A stretch of 41,286 nt of DNA from NCBI GenBank assembly GCA_913009415.1, contig CAJVYM010000009.1:1-41286 (forward strand). The letters run 5' to 3'. The notes below the pieces were generated by a model that was not told the origin of the DNA, did not search any database, and saw only the letters and a list, made by a program, of their open reading frames with translations. This document shows, in pieces, positions 19,364 to 29,500 of the stretch (positions within the stretch are counted from its first letter, which is position 1; every line of letters starts with the position of its first letter). This DNA is from an uncultured bacterium. Its GTDB lineage: Bacteria; Bipolaricaulota; Bipolaricaulia; UBA7950; UBA9294. The position numbers and the translations under genes were made by a program.

Positions 19364-19867
19364 ATGAATACCACTGAAAATAGGCAGTTTAGTATCCTTA
19401 TTCTGCACGGCCCGAACTTGAACCTTCTTGGGACTCGCGAACCCGAGGTGTACGGCGAGACGACGCTGGAAGCGATCAACGCCAAGCTGCGCGACTACGC
19501 GCGTGTACAGGGGATTGAGCTTCGCATCCTGCAATCAAATCACGAGGGGGCTCTGATCGACGCGATTCACGACGCGGTCGGCTGGGCGGATGGGATCGTG
19601 ATCAACCCCGGCGCTTACACCCACACGAGCATCGCGCTGCGGGACGCGATCGCAGGGGTCGGTATACCTACGGTGGAGGTACACCTGTCGAACATCCACT
19701 CCCGCGAGGAATTCCGCCACGCGTCGGTAATCGCTCCCGTCTGCGTCGGTCAGATCTCGGGATTCGGGGCGGAGAGCTACATCCTTGGGCTGAGTGCATT
19801 GACAGCCCTGCTCGCTTCATCGTCCGGTGTCGATGTTGACTTTGGCGCTTCGCGACGGCATGATTAG
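19364..19867 (+). CDS. aroQ: 3-dehydroquinate dehydratase, type II
   Basis: [68 protein letters not shown]. Confidence 0.96.
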   Translation: MNTTENRQFSILILHGPNLNLLGTREPEVYGETTLEAINAKLRDYARVQGIELRILQSNHEGALIDAIHDAVGWADGIVINPGAYTHTSIALRDAIAGVGIPTVEVHLSNIHSREEFRHASVIAPVCVGQISGFGAESYILGLSALTALLASSSGVDVDFGASRRHD

Positions 19868-19896
19868 CCAAGACTGGCTATAGCCAGATTTGGCTA
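19865..19896. repeat. 32-bp imperfect palindrome TAGCCAAGACTGGCTATAGCCAGATTTGGCTA, copy A
   Basis: Symmetric TAGCCAA-N3-TGGCTATAGCCA-N3-TTGGCTA; first 3 nt are the aroQ stop codon. Confidence 0.9.
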
Positions 19897-19908
19897 AGGG
19901 GGAGACTT

Positions 19909-21066
19909 ATGGAAGCACCATTCAAGGTGGGAGGAGTCGTGGTGCCACCCTATTTTGCCGACCGGGTGAGAGACCTGGATGTCCTGGGACGTTCCGCCCG
20001 GAACTTGGACCAGCACTTCCTAATCCTTGCCCCACGGCGCTTCGGGAAGACATCTCTTTTGCTGAACCTCCATCGCTACTTGGATGATGAAAAATCTCTT
20101 CTTGTTCCCTACGTCAATTTTCGAGACGTAGCTGGGCCGGAGGACATCTATCGGCTCATGAGCCGCGCTTTGCTCGAGGAGATCGAGCGAAAACAGCGCC
20201 TAAAGGGGATCTGGACTAAGTTTCGCACAGTGTTCGGAGAGGGAATGCTGCGGGCGATGCGCTCCCTGGAAGGATTAGGCGGGGAAGTCGGGGAGTGGGG
20301 AAAGGTCTACCTGCGGTTCCGCGAGCACGAGATCGACGACAAAGAACTTCTGCGGGCTGCATTCTCTTTCCCGAAGCGGGTTGCCAGTGAACATCGGGTG
20401 GGAGTGGCGTTTCTCTTGGACGAGTTCCAGGAGGTGGCGGGCTTCGACGGCTACTTGTTCTCCGTTTTGAAGAAGGAGATGGACCAATCCGGAGATGTGC
20501 GGTACTTCTTCACCGGTTCTTCGCTAGGGTCAATCAAGGAGATCTTCCTGCGGGAGAACGCGCCACTCTACTTGATGGTAACACGGTACCGGTTGGGCCC
20601 CCTGCCGCGTGATGAAGCGATGAAATTCCTGAAAGAACGGTTCTCGTCCGGAAGACTGGACGTAGATATGGAGGCGATAGAGCACCTATACTCTCTTACC
20701 GACGGGATCCCATTTTACCTGCAGAAACTGGGCCTGATCTTGTTTCAGCGGACATTGATTGAAAAGCTTGCGTCGGTGGACGAAAAAGACGTAGATGCGG
20801 CGTTCGAACAGATGTTAGCCGAGCTCGATGGCGAGTTCGAGGTACGATGGCTCCATAAGTTCAGCCGACTTCAGCGCAGGATCCTGCGGACTCTAGCGAA
20901 GATCGAGGCGTTAGGCGTAACGAGGGTGGCCAGCAGACTGGGTATGAAGCCCTCGGATATCTCCTCCTCCCTCGCGCGAATGCGGGAGACAATGGTAGTG
21001 GAAAAGGGCAATAGCGGCTACCGTATTGTGGATGCGGTATTTTCTCGCTGGATTAGGAGCCTTTAG
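19909..21066 (+). CDS. AAA ATPase of the archaeal-ATPase type (COG1672/PF01637-like) with C-terminal winged-helix-like region
   Basis: FADRVRDLDVLGRS, LAPRRFGKTSLLLNLHRYL Walker A, VAFLLDEFQEV Walker B, YFFTGSSLGSIKEIF; C-terminal TRVASRLGMKPSDISSSLARMRETMVVEKGNSGYRIVD. Confidence 0.85.
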   Translation: MEAPFKVGGVVVPPYFADRVRDLDVLGRSARNLDQHFLILAPRRFGKTSLLLNLHRYLDDEKSLLVPYVNFRDVAGPEDIYRLMSRALLEEIERKQRLKGIWTKFRTVFGEGMLRAMRSLEGLGGEVGEWGKVYLRFREHEIDDKELLRAAFSFPKRVASEHRVGVAFLLDEFQEVAGFDGYLFSVLKKEMDQSGDVRYFFTGSSLGSIKEIFLRENAPLYLMVTRYRLGPLPRDEAMKFLKERFSSGRLDVDMEAIEHLYSLTDGIPFYLQKLGLILFQRTLIEKLASVDEKDVDAAFEQMLAELDGEFEVRWLHKFSRLQRRILRTLAKIEALGVTRVASRLGMKPSDISSSLARMRETMVVEKGNSGYRIVDAVFSRWIRSL

Positions 21067-21095
21067 CCGGACTTGGCTATAGCCACTCTTGGCTA
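21064..21095. repeat. 32-bp palindrome TAGCCGGACTTGGCTATAGCCACTCTTGGCTA, copy B
   Basis: 24/32 identical to copy A plus shared AGG after it; first 3 nt are the ATPase stop codon. Confidence 0.88.
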
Positions 21096-21124
21096 AGGTG
21101 TGACACAGGTAGAAGGAGGACGAC

Positions 21125-22303
21125 GTGAAGATAAAATCAGATCGAATCGCGAACATGCCCGCTTATCCGTTCGCTCGCTGGGGTAAGCGGGTGAACGCCG
21201 TTCGCGCTCGGGGAATCGACGTGATCCGGCTCGATATGGGGAACCCTGACCTGCCGCCCCCGGACGCCGTGATCGATGTCCTTTGCTCATCGGCGCGGCA
21301 GCCCAATCACCACGGCTATCCCGGCTATCGCGGGATCCCTGCCCTGCTGGAGGGAATCGCCGCTTACTACGCACAACGGTTCGGGGTGAAACTCAACCCC
21401 AAGAACGAGATTGTCCCGCTCCTTGGATCCAAGGAGGGGATTGTTCACTTGTCACTGGCGATCCTCGATCCCGGAGACATCGTCCTCGTCCCCGATCCCG
21501 GCTATCCCTCGTACACGATGGGCGCGGTACTGGCCGGGGCTGAGGTCTACAGGTTTTCACTCGATCAAGATCACGGGTTCCTTCCCGACTTCGACGCGAT
21601 ACCGGTCGAAATCGCCGATGCGGCCCGAATGCTGTGGCTCAACTACCCGAACAACCCGACCTCCGCGACAGCCGATCTCGGTCTCCTCGAACAAGCAGTC
21701 ACATTCGCCCGCCGTTACGATATCCTCCTCTGCCACGACGCACCGTACTCTGGCATCGTCTACGACGGTCACACCCCACCAAGCATCCTCCAAGTATCAG
21801 GAGCGAGCAAGATCGCGGTCGAGTTCAACTCCTTTTCCAAGACGTACAACATGGCCGGCTGGCGGGTGGGGATGGCCGTCGGGAACCCGGATGTCCTTGC
21901 CTCCCTCTCTCGGGTGAAGTCGAACGTCGACTCCGGCCAGTTCCTCCCGGTGCAGGAGGCGGCTGCTCACGCCCTGACGACTCCACAAGAGTGGATCGAG
22001 GCCCGCAACCGGATCTACAGTGAAAGGATGCGCACAGCGATCTCCGGGCTTGCATCTCTCGGATTTCCGGTTACTCCGCCGAAAGCAACCTTTTACATCT
22101 GGACCCGGGTCCCGGAAGGCTGGAACTCGGAAGGATTTGCCACCGCCCTCCTCGAGAAGGTCGGCGTCTCCGTTGCCCCGGGATCGTTCTTTGGAGAAAA
22201 CGGCGAGGGGTACATCCGCATATCGCTCACCTCTCCGGAGCCACGCATAGCCGAGGCGATCGACCGGATTTCGAAGGTTACAAAGGGACTCTCTTCGAGT
22301 TAG
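21125..22303 (+). CDS. PLP-dependent class I/II aminotransferase (LL-DAP/aspartate/aromatic aminotransferase-like)
   Basis: LDMGNPDLPPPDAVID, LWLNYPNNPTSATADL, CHDAPYSGIVYDG, FNSFSKTYNMAGWRVGMAVG; GTG start. Confidence 0.92.
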   Translation: MKIKSDRIANMPAYPFARWGKRVNAVRARGIDVIRLDMGNPDLPPPDAVIDVLCSSARQPNHHGYPGYRGIPALLEGIAAYYAQRFGVKLNPKNEIVPLLGSKEGIVHLSLAILDPGDIVLVPDPGYPSYTMGAVLAGAEVYRFSLDQDHGFLPDFDAIPVEIADAARMLWLNYPNNPTSATADLGLLEQAVTFARRYDILLCHDAPYSGIVYDGHTPPSILQVSGASKIAVEFNSFSKTYNMAGWRVGMAVGNPDVLASLSRVKSNVDSGQFLPVQEAAAHALTTPQEWIEARNRIYSERMRTAISGLASLGFPVTPPKATFYIWTRVPEGWNSEGFATALLEKVGVSVAPGSFFGENGEGYIRISLTSPEPRIAEAIDRISKVTKGLSSS

Positions 22304-22711
22304 AGTGAGTAACAAACCTCTAATAGGAAGGATCAAACTCGCTTCTCACATCCGCTCGCTTTGCTTGCTCAAGCCGCTGAGACTGCGAAGTAATGCTTTA
22401 TGTTCCTGCCCTTCCAATCTCTCTGGAGTTGCTTCCCCGCGCCTTGGGACGTTTACCTGAAACGCCTCTTGATACCGTGTCCTCTCGCGGTGAGGCAGTT
22501 CATTGATTTCGCTTTTCTCTGCGCCTCTACCGTCCCTGCGCGAGACATAAGCTTTTCCTTGCGCCCGCTCACTATCGCTCGCTCAAGGTGCAGTGATCAC
22601 GAGAGCTTTCAGCAATCAGCGACAAGCACTCAGAGATCAACGTTCCAAGTTTCTAGTTCAGCTTTCCGAGTTCCGAGTTGCCTCTTCTGTTCCGCGTTCC
22701 TGCTTCCCGAC

Positions 22712-23140
22712 CTAGGCGTCCATCGCCAGTTTGGTTCTTATCCTCTTTATCTGGCTCTTGTTCGTCTCTACGTCGCCTTCTACGCGATCGATGCGCGCGT
22801 TTGTCGCAGCTCTTTCCTGATCCACGCGGAGGAGCACAACCATCATCTGGTCTTGACCCTTGATGATTTCATCCAAGCGTCTGTTCATTTCCTCTTTTGT
22901 CGCCATCCGTTCACGGTTGTCGAGAACCAGAGAAGTCAATCTGCTAAGAGTCGCACTTATGTCATCGATCTTCTTACCATTGGCTTCGATCTTTGCGCTG
23001 TTCGCATCGATCTTCTTACCATTGGCTTCGATCTTTACACTGTTCGCATCGATCCTTGTGATGAGCTGCTGCTTCAGTTGGTCGAGGTCTCCTTTGGTCG
23101 CTGGTTCGTCATGGTGTGCATCCATTCTTCTATCCTCCAC
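22712..23140 (-). CDS. Small coiled-coil protein with internal 14-aa duplication
   Basis: Heptad-rich; IDANSVKIEANGKK / IDANSAKIEANGKK repeated (42-bp direct repeat 22963-23004 / 23005-23046). Confidence 0.6.
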   Translation of the reverse strand: MEDRRMDAHHDEPATKGDLDQLKQQLITRIDANSVKIEANGKKIDANSAKIEANGKKIDDISATLSRLTSLVLDNRERMATKEEMNRRLDEIIKGQDQMMVVLLRVDQERAATNARIDRVEGDVETNKSQIKRIRTKLAMDA

Positions 23141-23223
23141 AAGGAGTTATAGCAACATGTGGCGCGGGTGTCAAATCTGAGCATCAGCGTCAAATACGAA
23201 GCGGGGGCAAGGCCAGAAGATGA

Positions 23224-23372
23224 AACGTGGCAGACAAGCCACGCGTGGCAAGCTAGTGCGCTCCGAAAACAATGTTTTTTGTGTAGCGTCGGGTCTTGCA
23301 CCCGACGTTGCGCTGTGAGCTTGTGTCGTAGGCCATTCCTCAACGTGGCAGACAAGCCACGCGTGGCAAGCT
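23224..23372. repeat. Two exact 31-bp direct repeats AACGTGGCAGACAAGCCACGCGTGGCAAGCT (23224-23254, 23342-23372) flanking hairpin CGTCGGGT-CTTGC-ACCCGACG (23287-23307)
   Basis: Exact copies; each contains CGTGGC-AGACAA-GCCACG. Confidence 0.88.
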
Positions 23373-23461
23373 GCACACGCAGAAGCACGGTATATCGGGG
23401 TTTACCCATCAGCCCAGAGCTTGACACAGGACCAGGTTCCCGCTAGCTTTCATTTTAGTTG

Positions 23462-23510
23462 TTCCGCCTTCCGCCTTCCGCCTTCCGCCTTCCGCCTTCC
23501 GCCTTCCGCC
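23462..23510. repeat. Heptamer tandem repeat (TTCCGCC)x7
   Basis: Seven perfect 7-nt units immediately downstream of the giant ORF stop. Confidence 0.97.
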
Positions 23511-23519
23511 TTCGCTATT

Positions 23520-26500
23520 CTACTTCTTCACGACCTCGGCGTGATCGATCGTAAGATCGCCGTTGTAGTCGTCGATCGTCAGGACGACGTGCGGCTGGAC
23601 GACGCGGTAGTTGCTAAGCGAGTACTCCACCACGTAGCGGTAGTCGTCCTCGGAACCATCGCCGTCAAAGTCGCCTTTCTTCACGTCCCTCGGAGCAAGG
23701 ATCCGCACCCGCACATCGACGAGACCGTTGGAGTCGATGTCGATTGCTACCGAATTAGCGATACCACAGCAAACGGTCGGCTCCAGCCACATCCGATCGT
23801 CGATCTCCTGATCAAAGTCGAGGTCGATCTTGCAGTAAGCGGTCGGGTGGTCTTCCGGATCGTTGGGGTGCGTCCCGGCAATGATTTCATCATCGTCGGA
23901 GAAGCCGTCGCCATCGGTGTCGATCGGTTGCATCTGCACCGGCTGCAGGATCGGGATCAGTTCCGAGTTGCACGGATCATCATCGAGCCCGTCGATGAAC
24001 CCATCGGAATCGGAGTCACGGTTCGTTGGGTCGAGGACGTCGACGTGACGGACAGTAAAGTCCGGCCCGTCCTCGTCGATCAGACCATCACCATCGTTAT
24101 CGATCCCATCGGGCGGGTCCTCATCGATCAGACCGTCGCCGTCGTTGTCCAACTCGGCGTGCGTGATCTCGGTGCACACGTAGGCGACTTCGGGCCCATC
24201 GAGGATGTAGTCGTTGTCCGTGTCGTGGTCGAGCGGGTTGGTGGGGTTGAACGGGTAAGCGGCGGCCGGGTTCGGCTGGTACCGCTCCGCGTAATCACTC
24301 AACCCATCGTGGTCGGTATCCGGATCACAGGGGTTAGTCTCCGTGGGATACGGAATCGGCGGGCCGGGGAGCGGATCGGCATGGTCGAACTCGCTCGGCA
24401 AGAAGTCGAAGTTCCCGTCATGGTTACGATCCTCGTAGCCATCGGAGAGGCCATCGCCATCGGTGTCAGCGACCAGCGGCTCCAGACAGCCGGGTGCGGG
24501 GTAGGTCACGGTAATCGCCCGGCCAAACAGGTCGGTCGTCGGGATCCAGCTCTGGCGTGAGGTCGAGAAGCTAAGCACCTCGATACCGTCGCCATCCCCA
24601 TCGCCATCCGTGTCGTATTGATTGGGATCGGTCTCTGGCGTTCCCGGCTCACCACTCTGCCATAGCTGCCCGATCGCCCCGTCCCAAGCACCGTTTCCGT
24701 TCTTGTCCTCACCGTAGCCGTGCGGATTCGGGTGATCCCCAATCCCATCGGCACTTCCGGTACGCACGCCACCAGTGCCGCAGTCGCTCAATCCAGGGGT
24801 GGAACACGCCTTACAGATCGGATTGACGGTAACGGTGGGGTGACTGCTTATCATGTATGGGGTTCCCGTTCCGCCGTCGCACAAGCCATCGCCGTCGGTG
24901 TCTGCGTTGGTCGGGTTAGTAGGATTGGACCCAAACACCTCGGCTGAGTCGAGCAGTCCGTCATCATCGGTATCCGGATCAAATGGATCGGTCGGGATCG
25001 GGCCGCCACCGGTTACCTCGTGCCAGTCGTTGCGACCGTCGTCGTCGGTGTCCCAGTCCTGGGGATTCGTACCCAGTCCAACCTCTTGTCCGTCGGTAAG
25101 CCCGTCACCATCGGAGTCCGCATCGCAGACGTTGCAGATTTGGTCATCATGCTGCTCCCCGGTCGCCGGGGTAACAACAGTGCGCACCGTCCCCGGAGCG
25201 GCAACGTCCGCCGCAGGGACATCGTGGAACCCCTCGATGAACGTGTAGGAGTAAGCAAAGCCGTTTGGCCCTGTGTGTGAGATCGGGATCACTGCTCCAT
25301 CCTGCACGCCGTCATCGTCGGAATCGGCATTGTTGACAAACGGACACTGCGTGTCCCGAGTTCCTCCGATCGCCCCAGCTAGGACGCTTACCCCGGTACC
25401 CGTGTAGACGGGAGTGCCACAGGATCCCTCGACCGGATCGGGGAGGTAATCATCATCAGTGTTGATGTCCAACGGGTCCGATTCCTGATCGAAGGTGCGC
25501 TGCGGATGGGTTCCGGGTGTTCCGCCGGTGGCGATCAGCTCGTCGGCGTCCATGATCGTGTCGTCGTCCGAGTCGGCATCCAGTGGATCGGTCCCGGTGG
25601 TATTGACCTCTTCGTAATCGGAGAGGCCGTCGTTGTCCGAGTCGACGTCGAGAGCGGGGACCGTGGGGGCGATAGCCGGACCGGGGGTCGGGGTGAAGGT
25701 GTAGAGCGGTCCGGTACCGGAGTAGTCCGCGACGGGGAGGACGGTGGACCGGCCTTCCGGAGTGACGGTGTTGAACCCTGGAGAAGGCTGGGAATCGGGC
25801 CAAGTCGCGGGCCGCCCGGCGACAGGCCCGCCGCCGAGCTGGGCCACTTCCTCGCCGTCGAGGATCCCATCGCCGTCGGTATCCGGATTGCACAGGTCGG
25901 TTTCGTAGTAGCCGTCGCTCGCCGGAGCGGCCTGAGTGTCGAACGATCCGATGGTACATCCCGATCCGTTCACGCCCCACGTCCCATCGTGGTTGGCGTC
26001 CTCCACGCCGTCCTGCAGCCCGTCGTCATCGGAGTCGTCATCGTTCACGAACGGGCAGTCGAGATCACGTGTTCCGCCAGTAGTGCGGGTGATCCCTAGG
26101 TCAGAGCCCTCCCACTCGATGTTGTCGGTAAGGCCATCGTCATCGGTGTCGATGTCCAGGGGATCGGATTCCTGGTCGAACGTACGCTGCGGCCATGATC
26201 CGCCGGTGCAGATGAGCTCATCGGCATCGCTGATCGTGTCGTTGTCACTATCGGCATCGAGCGGGTCGGTGTGGGTGATGTTCACCTCTTCGTAGTCGGA
26301 CAGACCATCGTTGTCCGAGTCGTCATCCAGGGCGGGCACCGTTGGATCAAGATCAGGGCCACTTACACCCACAGTGGTTGATACACCTTCCGGGATGACC
26401 GTGTTGAACCCCGGCGATGGCTGGGCCGCTGGCCACGTCGAGGGCCGACCGTCCACCGGTCCACCGCCGATCAGGGATGCTTCCTCACCGTCGGTGAGCC

Positions 26501-29500
26501 CATCGCCGTCGGTATCCGGGTTGCACAGGTCCGTCTCCCACAACTCCCCCGACTTGACGGATTGCGTGTTCGATTGCCCGCCCGTGCTCCCCGACCCGAC
26601 ACCGCCGTGGTTGGCGTCCTCTACCCCATCCTGCAGGCCGTCGTCGTCCGAGTCGTCGTCGTTCACGTACGGGCAGACGGTATCGTCGCTCCCACCGTCA
26701 TTGCTGTGGCTCGTCCCCAGGTCGGTGCCATCGTACTCGATGTCATCGGTAAGGCCATCGTCATCGGTGTCGGGATCGAGGGGGTCGGAGATCTGCTGGA
26801 ACTGGCGGTGCGGCCAGGCTCCACCAATGGCGACAAGCTCGTTCACGTCCCAGATCCCGTCCCCGTCGGTGTCGTAGTTCAGCGGGTCGGTGTGGGTGAC
26901 GTTCACTTCCTCGTAGTCGGACAGGCCGTCGTCATCGGAATCGGTGTCCAGGGCGGGATTGGTAATGGTCCCGTAGGGGGTGATAACGTGGACGTCGCCT
27001 GAGCCGAACAGGGCCACCTCTTCGCCGTCGGAGAGGCCGTCTCCATCGGTGTCGGCTAAACAGAGGTGCGTCTCCCCGTGGCCGGTGCTCGCGGCACCGT
27101 TTCCCGTACCCCCGATGGTGCCATCCCAGATTGCATCACCGTTCGTCGATTCGTCCCCATCCGGGATGCCGTCTCCATCGGAGTCGGAGTCGTTGACGTA
27201 AGGCGAGTAGCCTCCGTCCCCATCGACGGTAGAAGCCAGCGTCGTAGCATCAACTGCCAAGTGACCGGAAAGATATTCTACACCGTCATTCAATCCATCG
27301 CCGTCAGTGTCGGGGACAAGTGGCTCACACTGGTCGCGCGTGTCCGCGCGTGCCGTGGTCAATCCTTTATCATTCGAGTCGTAGTCAGTGTATGTAGTAA
27401 CTTCTTGCCAGTCACTTACACCATCGCAGTCCGTGTCCTGAACGCACGGGTCAGTATCGTAGGTGAAGTACTCGGCGCCATCCGCCAACCCGTCTCCGTC
27501 GCTATCCCAGTTATTCGGATCAGGACGTCTTGTTCCTCCGTAGTAGCCACCAGCGACCGCTACCTCAAGGCCATCTGACATGCCGTCGTCGTCCGTGTTC
27601 TTATCGTAGGGATCCGTATGTGTTATGGTGAGCTCGACCACATCAGGAAGGCCGTCACCATCGAGATCGGACGAAATAGTCGTCTGAAAGGCGGAGATGG
27701 CGAGCTTGGTTCCCGAAATCACGGCCGAGATGATGTTTTTCATCGGGATCTCGTAGCCGGTCACGACGACAACTCCGCCCCCCACAAACGGATTCGGGTA
27801 CATGCTGATCGGAATTTGCAGCGCAGAGAGATACATCTGCACACCCGTCAATGCGAGATTTGCTGACTTGAGCCCGAAAATGATGTCTGTGATGTTTGCC
27901 CCTCCGCTTCCGCAGCCGCCGTGACAGTCGGAGCCGTCGGAGCCGTCGCCCCCCCCATCGGTCGGGAATTGATCGGAACGATCGATGTCCTCTGATCCCA
28001 TGGAGTCGAGGTGAACATTGTCATCTGCTTCGTATCTCACGCTCACGTTGGTGAGCAGGGCATCGGAATCCACATCGAACGTGCAGCTTGGAGAAGAACC
28101 GGACAGGCTGCCACACCCTGAGATGTCTTCGTTGGGGTTGCCGACAAGAACGAACTTTCCGGTGAGAGTCGATGGTGTTCCCGCGTTACCGGGATCCTCC
28201 TCCACCGTTGCCGTGCACGTGACACCATCGGCAGTGCTAGATCCCCCGGAGACAGTCGTAATTGTGGGCCTCCTCTGGATCGATTGTACGAACACCCCGG
28301 CGTTATCCTCGTGAATGCCGTCCGATGCCGTGAAGTCCGCTCGGATGGTATCGAACCCTGCGGCGTCGTCAAGACCTGTACACACATAGTCGAAGCTCCA
28401 CTCCCGATTCCCGTCTCCATTTATAGTTGGCCCAGAAAGGTTGCGCGTCTCGCTCGTCCCTGATACGTCGGTCGTGAGAGAGCTGATCGCGCCAGCAGGC
28501 GCAGACGCGGTTCCTTCATCCGCGACGTCTTTCACGGTAATTGTGCAACCGGAGACCATTTGACTCACAAGGATCGGATCCATCGAACAGACTACGCGCG
28601 TTTCAGTGGGACGCAGGTTGACCACGAGATTGTCAGATGTGGACTTCCCGGTGTGGATAGAGGACCCCTCGTAGATTGCGATGATCGTCGTAGTGCCGGC
28701 GTCGTATGCCCCAGGCGTATAGGTCACGGTGCAATTCCCACTGCTGTCGAGTGAGGGCGCATCGTTTGAGAATGTTCCGTTCTTCCCACCGTCATTGAGG
28801 GTCACCGTGCCCTGCGGGACGGACGGCGTGCCTTCCGTCGTGTCATCCTCAACGTGTACGGTGACCGTAACATCCTGGCCGATGTACGCCGTTGTGGGAT
28901 TGAGGGTCAGGATCATGTCCGCCGCGCGCTTCACGATCTCCTGGGAGTAGGTCCCCGTGCTTGCAACATGAGAGTCGCTTGGCACGTATTCAGCGGTAAT
29001 CGCGTGCGGCGTTGGGTCCGCGCTGGACGGCGTGTAGGTGAAGGTGCACCGTCCAGCCGCATCGAGATTCACGGTTGTTGCGCTCAGTGTCCCGTTCCCT
29101 GTCGGGTTCACCGAGACGTTCACGGAACCGGCCGGTACAGTGGTCCCTGTACCCCCTGACGTATCGACCACCACCACGGTGTATGTGGCAGTGTTGCCCA
29201 CGATCAATGGAGTATCAGCGCCCATCACCTCTGTGCGCGTCGCGGGGTTCGTGTAGGTGTGTGATTCCGTGTCTGACGTTGACGTTGCGTCGAAATTCGG
29301 GTCTTCCCTGTTGTACGAAGCAGTCAGGGTGTACGTGGCCGCCGCGGTTGTCGGATCTGAAGTAATGCTGCAGCTCCACGTTCCGTCGGAATTCACAGTC
29401 CCTGTACACGTGTTGGCCTCGGTAGAGCTGTCCACCACCGTCACGGTTCCCGTGGGGTGACCATCCCCGGGAGAGTCCACTGTTACCGTTCCTGTAACAA

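Noticed and set aside
22400-23152. 250-aa plus-strand ORF
   Set aside because: Overlaps the more plausible minus-strand coiled-coil gene and degenerate repeats; no recognisable domain.
23421-24560. 379-aa plus-strand ORF and many other plus-strand ORFs between 23.4 and 30.6 kb
   Set aside because: Antisense shadows of the repetitive Asp/Gly-rich giant ORF on the minus strand.
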